Assembly (NCBI RefSeq): GCF_946478805.1
Contig: NZ_CAMLDC010000011.1
Span: 62,001-126,000 of the forward strand
Source of the DNA: an uncultured Fluviicola sp.
GTDB taxonomy: Bacteria > Bacteroidota > Bacteroidia > Flavobacteriales > Crocinitomicaceae
Direction: 5' to 3'
Length of the DNA: 64,000 nucleotides
Of the stretch, positions 57,828 through 64,000 are shown in pieces (positions within the stretch are counted from its first letter, which is position 1; each line of letters begins with the position of its first letter). The notes beneath the pieces were generated by a model. The model ran no database searches. It was given only the letters and a program-made list of their open reading frames with translations, and was not told the origin of the DNA. The position numbers and the translations under genes were made by a program.

Positions 57828-58775
57828 TTATTTTTTGATTGCATTCCAGAACATGGAAGCTGCCGTACCTAATACAGCCGCATTCATATCGTGAAGTGCA
57901 GAATTTCTAATTTCGATGTGTCCCTGATAAATTTGAAGCAGGTTCTCTTCCATGTATTTTTTTACTTTTTCAGAAAAATAAGCACCGCTTTGTGCCAATC
58001 CTCCAAAAAGAATGTATGCTTTCGGATTCGAGAAAGCAGCAAAATCAGCTAAGGCGATCCCAAGCATCTCAGCCGTATAATCCACGATTTCACATGCAAA
58101 CTCATCTCCGTCACTCGCTGCCTGGAAAACCTCTTTTGCCGTAATTTTAGAAATTCCGTTCAACCTGGAATCCGCTTTACTGACACTTTCCAACTCTTCC
58201 ACACTTCGAACAACACCCGTACTGGAAACATAAGTTTCCAAACAACCTTTTCTTCCACATCCGCATAAACGTCCATTATGAACCACGCGAATATGACCAT
58301 ATTCACCCGCAAATCCCTGCGAACCCACAATGAGTTCTCCATTGATGAAAATACCGGAACCAAGACCTGTTCCAAGCGTAATCAACACAAAATCATTCAG
58401 ATCTTTGGCGTTCCCGAATAAATGCTCCCCGATGGCTGCCGCATTGGCATCATTGGCAAGTAAAGTTGGCCGATGGAATTTCTGCTCGAATAATTCTGCA
58501 ATCGGAATCACTCCTTTCCATTTCAGATTCGGTGCGAATTCAATATTTCCGGTAAATGCATTTCCATTTGGAGCACCGACCCCCAAACCTAACAGATTAT
58601 CCAGAAATCCATTATCCTTAACATCCCGGTAAATTTTTTCTACCAGGTCTTCCGGGTCTGAATAATCAGTAGTAGTAATGGATTCTTCAAATAACACCTC
58701 CCCATTTCGGTTCACCAAACCATAAGCAGTGTTGGTTCCACCGATATCTATGCCTAATGCAACATGTTCAATCAT
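57828..58775 (-). CDS. ROK-family sugar kinase (glucokinase-like)
   Basis: 315 residues. The ATP-binding phosphate-1 motif is GIDIGGTNTAYGLV (8-21); the catalytic Asp is in LLANDANAAAIGEH; GTGLGSGIFINGE and the zinc-binding CGCGRKGCLETY (ROK signature) follow. There is no HTH domain, so it is a kinase and not a repressor. It phosphorylates glucose or a related hexose with ATP in the cytosol. It precedes the GH92 mannosidase by 36 bases and follows the HD hydrolase by 62, all on the minus strand; mannose or glucose released from glycans could be its substrate. Confidence 0.93.
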   Translation of the reverse strand: MIEHVALGIDIGGTNTAYGLVNRNGEVLFEESITTTDYSDPEDLVEKIYRDVKDNGFLDNLLGLGVGAPNGNAFTGNIEFAPNLKWKGVIPIAELFEQKFHRPTLLANDANAAAIGEHLFGNAKDLNDFVLITLGTGLGSGIFINGELIVGSQGFAGEYGHIRVVHNGRLCGCGRKGCLETYVSSTGVVRSVEELESVSKADSRLNGISKITAKEVFQAASDGDEFACEIVDYTAEMLGIALADFAAFSNPKAYILFGGLAQSGAYFSEKVKKYMEENLLQIYQGHIEIRNSALHDMNAAVLGTAASMFWNAIKK

Positions 58776-58837
58776 GCTGTAAAAATGGGATTTTTTTTTG
58801 AGAATTAAATTTTAGTAAATTGATTTAGCAATCTGCT

Positions 58838-59485
58838 TCATCTTAAATTAACATTCCATTCTTTTAGAAAATTGAACACAAATCCTTCCATTAACCGATG
58901 TCTTTCCTCCCCGATCGTTTTCGCAGTTTCCGTTCTCAGCCTGTCTTTTATCAATAAAAGTTTCTCGTAAAAATGATTCAGGGTATGTGACTTGTCGGAA
59001 GAATAAGCATCAAAATCCGTATGCAGCAATGGTCCCAAATCGGGTTCATAAAAAGATCGGTCGTTTTTTCCTCCGTAATGAAATGCCCTTGCAATTCCAA
59101 TTGCCCCGATAGCATCCAGGCGATCGGCATCCCGGACAATATCCAGTTCCAGGCTTTCAATCACATCACTCACTCCTGCCCCTTTGAACGAAACCTTATC
59201 AACTATATCGCAAACCCGGTTTATTAATTGCTCATCCGCTTGTAACCCGGAAAGTATTTCCCGCGATACTCTTCCGCAATCATTTTTAATTCCACCATTC
59301 AGTTTGTGGTCCGAAATATCGTGAAGTAAGGCCGCCAGCCGGACAACCAACAGATTCCCTCCTTCCTTTGATTGAATATGCTCTGCCAATTTCAATACCC
59401 GTTCAATGTGATACCAATCATGATCCGCACTTTCACTTTTAAACTTTTCTTCAACTATTGATTTTACTTCTTCCAACAAATTCAT
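58838..59485 (-). CDS. HD-domain phosphohydrolase (YpgQ/YedJ-like)
   Basis: 215 residues. The metal ligands are in DHDWYHIERV (His22, Asp23), LAALLHDISDHKLNGG (His-Asp) and DIVRDADRLDAIGAIGIAR (Asp). This arrangement is that of YpgQ/YedJ-type HD phosphohydrolases, some of which split (d)NTPs to pyrophosphate. It is cytosolic. It is first in a probable operon with the ROK kinase and GH92 genes, though no metabolic link is obvious. Confidence 0.88.
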   Translation of the reverse strand: MNLLEEVKSIVEEKFKSESADHDWYHIERVLKLAEHIQSKEGGNLLVVRLAALLHDISDHKLNGGIKNDCGRVSREILSGLQADEQLINRVCDIVDKVSFKGAGVSDVIESLELDIVRDADRLDAIGAIGIARAFHYGGKNDRSFYEPDLGPLLHTDFDAYSSDKSHTLNHFYEKLLLIKDRLRTETAKTIGEERHRLMEGFVFNFLKEWNVNLR

Positions 59486-59560
59486 TTCAATTTTCTTAAT
59501 ATTATGCTTGCATAAGTTGTTAAAACACTCTAAATTGCAAATAAATCTAAAATCTCTCTT

Positions 59561-60391
59561 ATGAAAAAATTAATTCTACCTGTTTTAGCAGTTATGGCCA
59601 TGGGAACTGCATCTGCACAATTCAACTTGGGTATTTCTGCCGGTTATGGAATTGGTTCGCCGGGCCATGTGTTGGGGACAAACACTACTGCGGGAAGTAA
59701 TGGCTCCTATAGTGAAAAGAATATTTACGGAACATTGGGAAATGGAATTCAGGCCAATTTAACTCCCGGATATATGTTTGGGGAGCACTTTGGAATGGAA
59801 TTAGGGTTAAACGGATTCTTCGGTTCTAAAACAACCGTTGATGAGGCAAGTGTCCCTACCGGGGATTACAAGCATACTCAATCATCTACGCAATTTCGTA
59901 TCGCACCCGCAGTCGTGATCAAATCAGGCGGAGAAAAAATCTCTGTATACGCACGTACAGGGTTACTTCTACCATTAATTGGTTCCGTTAAATCGGAAAT
60001 CAGCGACGCAACAAATCCTGTAGCAGTAACAGAAGTTTCATTAAAAACCAGTGGAAAAGTAGGCTTAGGATATACAGGGGCTTTGGGACTGAATGTACAT
60101 TTCGGAAAAAAATTCGGATTCTTTGCCGAAGTTGGAGCAAACAGTTTACGTGTTAAATCGAAAAAAACTGAAATAACAAAATATTCTGTGAATGGGAACG
60201 ATGTGTTAGGAAACATTTCCACTTACGGTAAGGAAACGAAGTATGTTGATGAGTTAACCAATTCATCAAACAACGCAGGAACAAACCCTACGGGGACAAA
60301 TGCAAACAGTGCAAAAGAAGACCTGAGACAAGTTGCAAACTTCAGCAACTTCTTCATCCAGGTTGGTTTCAAGATCACATTTGGTGAGTAA
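59561..60391 (+). CDS. Outer-membrane beta-barrel protein (OmpA/Omp_b-brl-like)
   Basis: 276 residues. The signal peptide (ending near TASAQF) is followed by alternating polar/hydrophobic strands (FNLGISAGYGIGS, GFFAEVGANSLRVKSKK) and the sequence ends in a strand with a terminal aromatic pattern (FFIQVGFKITFGE), as in eight-stranded barrels. A long Asn/Thr/Gly-rich loop lies at about 225-255. It is probably a small outer-membrane protein of structural or adhesion function. Monocistronic and divergent from the HD gene. Confidence 0.82.
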   Translation: MKKLILPVLAVMAMGTASAQFNLGISAGYGIGSPGHVLGTNTTAGSNGSYSEKNIYGTLGNGIQANLTPGYMFGEHFGMELGLNGFFGSKTTVDEASVPTGDYKHTQSSTQFRIAPAVVIKSGGEKISVYARTGLLLPLIGSVKSEISDATNPVAVTEVSLKTSGKVGLGYTGALGLNVHFGKKFGFFAEVGANSLRVKSKKTEITKYSVNGNDVLGNISTYGKETKYVDELTNSSNNAGTNPTGTNANSAKEDLRQVANFSNFFIQVGFKITFGE

Positions 60392-60446
60392 ACGGTATCG
60401 GTTTTATTGGTTAGGGGTGAGATAGAAATATCTTGCCCTTTTTTAT

Positions 60447-60476
60447 TTGCAGATACTGAAGCTTTTACTATCTTTG
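60447..60476 (+). promoter_or_regulatory. Promoter of rpsP-rimM-trmN6
   Basis: TTG (60447-60449), 19 bases, then TATCTTTG (60469-60476): the best two-box Bacteroidota promoter in the window. The transcript would start near 60483, leaving a leader of about 67 bases before rpsP. Confidence 0.75.
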
Positions 60477-60549
60477 CACCCTGTTTATTCGCTAAACAGA
60501 AGTTAATATTCATTTTAACCGGGGTTTCGCACCCCAAACAATTAACATT

Positions 60550-61188
60550 ATGGCAACACGTATTCGTTTGCAAAGACACGGTAAAAAAGGAAAAGCAGTT
60601 TTCCACGTAGTAGTAGCTGATTCTCGCGCTAAGCGTGATGGTAAATTCATCGAGAAATTGGGAATTTACAATCCGAACACGAACCCGGCAACAATTGACA
60701 TCAATTTTGAATCAACTTTAAAATGGGTTGGTACAGGAGCTGAAATGTCTGATACTGCACGTGCAATTCTTTCTTACAAAGGAGTTTTGTACAAAAACCA
60801 CCTTTTGAAAGGTGTAACAAAAGGAGCTTTGACTGCAGAGCAAGTAGAAACTAAGTTTGCTGCTTGGGAAGCTGATAAAGCATCTAAAATCCAAGGTAAG
60901 ATCGAAGGTCTTGGAAAAGACGCTGTTGCTGATAAAGCTGCACGTTTGAAAGCGGAAGCTGATGCAAATGACGCAAAAGCAAAAGCTATTGAAGCTAAAA
61001 ACACACCTGTTGAAGAAGCTCCTGTAGTTGAAGAGGCTGCTGCTGAAGAAGTAGAAGCATCAACAGAAGAAGTTGCAACTGAAGAAGCTCCTGCAGAGGA
61101 AGCTACTCCGGAAGCTGCTGCTGAAGAACCAACAACTGAAGCTCCTGCAGAGGATGCTCCGGCTGCTGAAGGAGAAGCTGAGGCTTAA
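60550..61188 (+). CDS. rpsP: 30S ribosomal protein S16 with long acidic tail
   Basis: 212 residues. Residues 1-80 are S16 (MATRIRLQRHGKKGKAVFHVVVADSRAKRDG, EKLGIYNPNT, WVGTGAEMSDTA as successive family blocks). It continues with a Lys/Ala-rich helical stretch (about 95-150) and then about 60 residues made almost only of Glu, Ala, Pro, Thr and Val. E. coli S16 has 82 residues, so more than half of this protein is extension; long S16 tails are known in Bacteroidota. It binds 16S rRNA in 30S assembly. The first gene of rpsP-rimM-trmN6. Confidence 0.95.
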   Translation: MATRIRLQRHGKKGKAVFHVVVADSRAKRDGKFIEKLGIYNPNTNPATIDINFESTLKWVGTGAEMSDTARAILSYKGVLYKNHLLKGVTKGALTAEQVETKFAAWEADKASKIQGKIEGLGKDAVADKAARLKAEADANDAKAKAIEAKNTPVEEAPVVEEAAAEEVEASTEEVATEEAPAEEATPEAAAEEPTTEAPAEDAPAAEGEAEA

Positions 61189-61205
61189 TTCATTAAAGTT
61201 GATCA

Positions 61206-61736
61206 ATGCAACATTCTGATTGCTTTCAACTTGGTTATATTGCGAAACTTCACGGATACAAAGGTGAAGTTTCGCTTTTTTTAGACGTAACCAACCCGGA
61301 AGACTACCGAACACTCGATGCTTTCTTTATTGACATCAACGGACAACTGACTCCCTTCTTTGTCAAATCCTTTGTATTGAAAAATAAAGGTTTTGCAGCT
61401 GTTAAGCTGGAAGGTGTCGATTCCGAAAATGATGCGAAAATAATCCTTCGAAAAAACTGTTACCTTCCATTATCGATTCTTCCCGAATTGGATGACATGC
61501 ATTTCTATGATCACGAGATCATCGGTTTCAAACTAAATGACACTCGTTATGGTGAAGCAGGAATCATTGAGCAAGTGATTGACAATAATGTGAACCCCTT
61601 GATCCAGGTAATGAACGGTGATAAAGAAATTCTCATTCCATTTGTCGAAGGACTTGTTCAGAAGGTAGATCGAAAATCCAAAACATTACACGTAACTTCT
61701 CCGGAAGGACTGATTGAAATGTATATGGGAGAATGA
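61206..61736 (+). CDS. rimM: 16S rRNA processing protein RimM
   Basis: 176 residues. The N-terminal RimM domain starts CFQLGYIAKLHGYKGEVSLFLDVTNPEDY; a PRC-barrel domain follows with DHEIIGFKLND, QVMNGDKEILIPFVEGLVQKVD. It helps mature 16S rRNA and the 30S head. It starts 17 bases after rpsP, the conserved rpsP-rimM pairing, and overlaps the next gene by ATGA (61733-61736). trmD and rplS, which follow rimM in many bacteria, are not here. Confidence 0.94.
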   Translation: MQHSDCFQLGYIAKLHGYKGEVSLFLDVTNPEDYRTLDAFFIDINGQLTPFFVKSFVLKNKGFAAVKLEGVDSENDAKIILRKNCYLPLSILPELDDMHFYDHEIIGFKLNDTRYGEAGIIEQVIDNNVNPLIQVMNGDKEILIPFVEGLVQKVDRKSKTLHVTSPEGLIEMYMGE

Positions 61737-62434
61737 GTGTTTTCCAATTCAAACACTTTCAAATTCACCAAGGGAACAGCGCTTTAAAAGTCGGTACCGA
61801 CTCCATGATTCTCGGAGCAATCTGCCACTGGCAGAATCCAATAAGTTTACTGGATATCGGAACCGGAACCGGTGTCCTTGCCCTGATGTGCGCGCAACGT
61901 TTTCATTTTAAAGAAATTACAGGACTCGAAATCTCAGAAAAAGCCATTATTGATGCACAGACCAATGCCCGGAACTCCCCGTTCATCTCCCTGATTTCAA
62001 TTGTAAACCAGGCACTACAGGATTATTATCCAACTGAACAGTTTGATGCGATCATCAGTAATCCACCGTTCTTCGAGAACAGTTCAAAAAACCCCGACGA
62101 GAACAAATCATTGGCCAGACATACCGAAAGCCTTTCCTTCTCCGAATTAATTCAAGCAATCGCGAGATTATTAACTTCAGATGGAAAAGCATGGATCATC
62201 CTTCCCTTCGAAAGCAAGGATCAAATCATTCAACTGGCAAGAGAAAACGATTTGTTCGTTTCGGATCTGATCACCCTTTTCGGAAAACCGGATAAACCTA
62301 CCAGAATAATCGTTTCATTAGGAAAACAGGTTTCGGAAATTCATTCCTCGTCCCTTTGTGTCCGAACAGAAGACGGAGCATACGCGCAAGAATACAAAGT
62401 CCTTACGCAAGAATTTCACGATCGGGAATTATAA
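61733..62434 (+). CDS. trmN6: tRNA1(Val) (adenine37-N6)-methyltransferase
   Basis: 233 residues. Class I methyltransferase with SAM loop LLDIGTGTGVLALM (near 39-52), acidic SAM ribose residue in ITGLEISEKAI, and the N6-adenine motif SNPPFFENS. The N-terminal FKHFQIHQGNSALKVGTDSMILGA is the YfiC/TrmN6 signature. It methylates A37 in a valine tRNA. It is translationally coupled to rimM by ATGA overlap, so ribosome assembly and tRNA modification are expressed together. Its end overlaps the convergent thioredoxin-like gene by 6 bases. Confidence 0.92.
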   Translation: MSVFQFKHFQIHQGNSALKVGTDSMILGAICHWQNPISLLDIGTGTGVLALMCAQRFHFKEITGLEISEKAIIDAQTNARNSPFISLISIVNQALQDYYPTEQFDAIISNPPFFENSSKNPDENKSLARHTESLSFSELIQAIARLLTSDGKAWIILPFESKDQIIQLARENDLFVSDLITLFGKPDKPTRIIVSLGKQVSEIHSSSLCVRTEDGAYAQEYKVLTQEFHDREL

Positions 62435-62977
62435 CAAAGCCGCTATCTCTTCCTGGATTTCCACCCCGTGATGTTCATTGTACCAATTCTGAAGTTTAAT
62501 TTTCACTTCTTCGAATGGAACCTTACTTGCATGCATTTCCTGGTAAAGTTCCTGGCATTCGACCGGTCTAGGTCCCCAATTCGCCAGATCTTCTCCATTT
62601 GCATTTTTGATGATTAATTTCGGAATGGCTTTCCCTCCATTTGTAAGATAATCCATAATGCGATTCGGTTCTGCATCGCGCAATTCATAATCAATGTGGA
62701 TCAATGGATTCAGGTCCGCCATCATTTGAATGAAAGGTACAATATGCGAAGCATCACCACACCAAGGTTCAGTGATCACAATCCATTGCTGTTTTTCCTT
62801 GATTGATTGGATCTTTTCCTTCACGTGCGGAAGTATTTCCCCTTTTTTCAACCAGCGGTTCATACGCGACCAGTTCAATTTGGTGTAATTGAAATAATCA
62901 GGATTATCGTAAGGCGTTTGTGGGTTTTGTGAGTTTAAAATCTGTTCGAATTGTTCCAAGTAAGTTTGAAAAGTCAT
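62429..62977 (-). CDS. Thioredoxin-like protein with a single active-site cysteine
   Basis: 182 residues, cytosolic. The thioredoxin fold is at about 60-165 (WIVITEPWCGDASHIVPFIQMM, the cis-Pro region KAIPKLIIKNANGEDL). The active site reads WCGDAS: the second Cys of CxxC is replaced, as in the Thioredoxin_9 group, so it cannot do standard dithiol exchange by this motif alone. A second Cys (VECQELY) lies later. Role may be in monothiol reduction or binding of low-molecular-weight thiols; not determined. Convergent overlap of 6 bases with trmN6. Confidence 0.85.
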   Translation of the reverse strand: MTFQTYLEQFEQILNSQNPQTPYDNPDYFNYTKLNWSRMNRWLKKGEILPHVKEKIQSIKEKQQWIVITEPWCGDASHIVPFIQMMADLNPLIHIDYELRDAEPNRIMDYLTNGGKAIPKLIIKNANGEDLANWGPRPVECQELYQEMHASKVPFEEVKIKLQNWYNEHHGVEIQEEIAALL

Positions 62978-63245
62978 GTCTGTAAATTTGAATGACTCAA
63001 AGTTAGTTTCAATTCATCTGAAACAAGTATAAAAAACGATAAATTAATCGAATCCCTTTAAGGTAGGATTTCAAGATTAAACATCAGCTGACGTAATATT
63101 GCGGAATTACGTACCCGGCCTGTATTAAGACTTTAAAGGTTATTCTCAGTTTCAACAAAAAAACAGAAATTCAAGAATGCATCCCCCTTGTTAGTAATTT
63201 AGCTAAATTGCTAATTCTACATTCCAAGAACTGCAACTTTTGGGA
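62978..63245. other. Intergenic region with one inverted repeat, no gene seen
   Basis: No credible ORF. An inverted repeat ACGTAAT/ATTACGT occurs near 63092-63114 (spacer about 8 bases). No T-run follows it. No exact -7 box is clear for the thioredoxin-like gene. Confidence 0.5.
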
Positions 63246-64000
63246 TCAATTCCCGGAATCAGGTTTCACATCGTAGATCAACTCGGAAATGTTCTCTTCC
63301 TTAAAATAAGTTTGAGCAATTTCCTGCAACTCTTCACTGGTCAGTTTATCAATACTCTCATACATTTCCTGGATAGTATCAATCTGATTGAACAACAGGA
63401 GTGACTTTCCTAAACCTTGCATCAATCCTACATTGGAATCCAGGGACAAAGCGATATGACCTTTCAATTGTTCTTTTGCCTGTTGCAATTGTTTGGCGGT
63501 CAAGGGAATTTCACGCAACTTCTTTAATTCAGCATAAATGATCTTCATCGTCTTCCCTAAATACTTCTGATCTGTTCCAAAGTAAATAGACCAATATCCC
63601 AAATCAGGATAAGGTGAATATTGTGCTTCAATGTTATAGGTATACCCATATTTCTCACGAACCGACAGAACCAAACGTGAGTTCATCGCCGGACCACCCA
63701 ACACATTTGTCAACATGGTCATTCCTCTCCGATGGTCGCTATTGTATCCCGGGGCAATTCCTCCAATGATTGCATGAGCCTGGTAATTCCCTTCTTCCAC
63801 TCTTTTCTTTACAGCCAAGTAATTATCAAAAGGTCTTGGCACAGCTTTCGTTTTTCCCGAAGGCATGGAATGAAAGTATTTTTCCAGGCATTTCACCAAG
63901 GTATTCAATGGGATATCTCCCACAAATGAGATAACCGTGTTTTCCGTGAAAAAGAATTTCTCCACGTAGCTTTTCAAAGATTCCCTGCCAAAAGACTGAA
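63246..64000 (-). CDS. M16-family peptidase, C-terminal half (start beyond the window)
   Basis: The frame is open to the right edge, and the sequence at the edge (QSFGRESLKSYVEKFF) is already inside the family's conserved pattern, so the true start lies beyond 64000; a TTG at 63977 is not a credible start. About 250 residues are visible. ENTVISFVGDIP, GAPGYNSD-like GIAPGYNSDHRRGMTMLTNVLGG and SRLVLSVREKYGYTYNIEAQYSPYPDLG are typical of the second (inactive-type) half of M16 peptidases, as is the C-terminal TSEELQEIAQTYF. The zinc motif HxxEH would be in the missing N-terminal part or in a partner subunit. Confidence 0.9.
   Translation of the reverse strand, partial: QSFGRESLKSYVEKFFFTENTVISFVGDIPLNTLVKCLEKYFHSMPSGKTKAVPRPFDNYLAVKKRVEEGNYQAHAIIGGIAPGYNSDHRRGMTMLTNVLGGPAMNSRLVLSVREKYGYTYNIEAQYSPYPDLGYWSIYFGTDQKYLGKTMKIIYAELKKLREIPLTAKQLQQAKEQLKGHIALSLDSNVGLMQGLGKSLLLFNQIDTIQEMYESIDKLTSEELQEIAQTYFKEENISELIYDVKPDSGN

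Noticed and set aside
63246..63977. Complete M16 peptidase starting at 63977
   Set aside because: The codon is TTG and the reading frame continues in family-like sequence to the window edge; the gene is partial.
1..64000. tRNA or rRNA genes, CRISPR arrays, prophage, insertion sequences, restriction or toxin-antitoxin systems
   Set aside because: I scanned gaps and ORFs for cloverleaf-like repeats, spaced direct repeats, transposases, integrases and known defence domains and saw none. The HEPN region here is part of the sulfite reductase and not a toxin.

Overview
The window is chromosomal DNA of a Bacteroidota bacterium, most likely a flavobacterium of the Crocinitomicaceae/Fluviicola type (lineage is an inference). 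The evidence is four complete proteins with C-terminal type IX secretion (T9SS) sorting domains, Bacteroidota-type promoters (-7 box TAnnTTTG, sometimes a -33 TTG), A-rich rather than Shine-Dalgarno start regions, glutamine synthetase III, S46 and S9 dipeptidyl peptidases, a GH92 mannosidase, and intergenic repeats of the kind common in this phylum. I see no rRNA, tRNA, CRISPR array, prophage or insertion sequence. Gene order looks ordinary, with a few accessory patches.

Layout. 1-2228: start of a PNGase F-like secreted protein cut by the left edge. 2356-9361: M14 peptidase, a divergent HxlR/NAD(P)-reductase pair, AlkB-like dioxygenase, small membrane proteins, an EEP-family nuclease and a helical-repeat protein. 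9351-17946: S9 peptidase, GNAT enzyme, a large hybrid histidine kinase and an M1 aminopeptidase with T9SS tail. 18632-28695: the centrepiece, an eight-gene assimilatory sulfate reduction operon on the minus strand (aldo/keto reductase-like protein, siroheme sulfite reductase, CobA, siroheme synthase fused to a sulfite exporter, CysH, CysD, CysN, ferredoxin-NADP reductase), preceded by an Rrf2 regulator. 28756-33523: T9SS repeat protein, VanX-like dipeptidase, aminotransferase, CNNM transporter. 33563-36716: possible small RNA, two paralogous small anchored proteins with a DoxX-like membrane protein, and a LuxR-type response regulator. 36784-41239: secreted protein/ECF sigma/anti-sigma operon and a receiver-adenylate cyclase-HD protein. 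41437-48541: T9SS protein, IspH, GlnN, two unknowns, GcvT. 48678-52392: T9SS protein, then an AT-rich HxlR/SDR/DinB/SDR block. 52495-59485: DPP7-type peptidase, GH92 mannosidase, ROK kinase, HD hydrolase. 59561-64000: OmpA-like barrel protein, rpsP-rimM-trmN6, thioredoxin-like protein and a partial M16 peptidase.

The most interesting observation is in the sulfate operon leader (28000-28151). A good promoter is followed by a 23-codon ORF with five Met codons and two adjacent Cys codons (Met-Cys-Cys-Met at residues 12-15), then by a strong 11-bp intrinsic terminator just before the first structural gene. A segment overlapping the last codons of the small ORF can pair with the 5' arm of the terminator. 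This is the architecture of ribosome-mediated transcription attenuation responding to cysteine (possibly methionine) supply. The adjacent Rrf2 gene, with four clustered cysteines and a palindrome inside its own promoter, suggests a second layer of control.

The operon would work together as follows: CysD/CysN activate sulfate to APS; CysH (iron-sulfur APS reductase type) makes sulfite; the siroheme sulfite reductase makes sulfide, with electrons probably passed from NADPH through the ferredoxin reductase; CobA and the CysG-like domain make siroheme; the TSUP domain moves a sulfur anion across the membrane.
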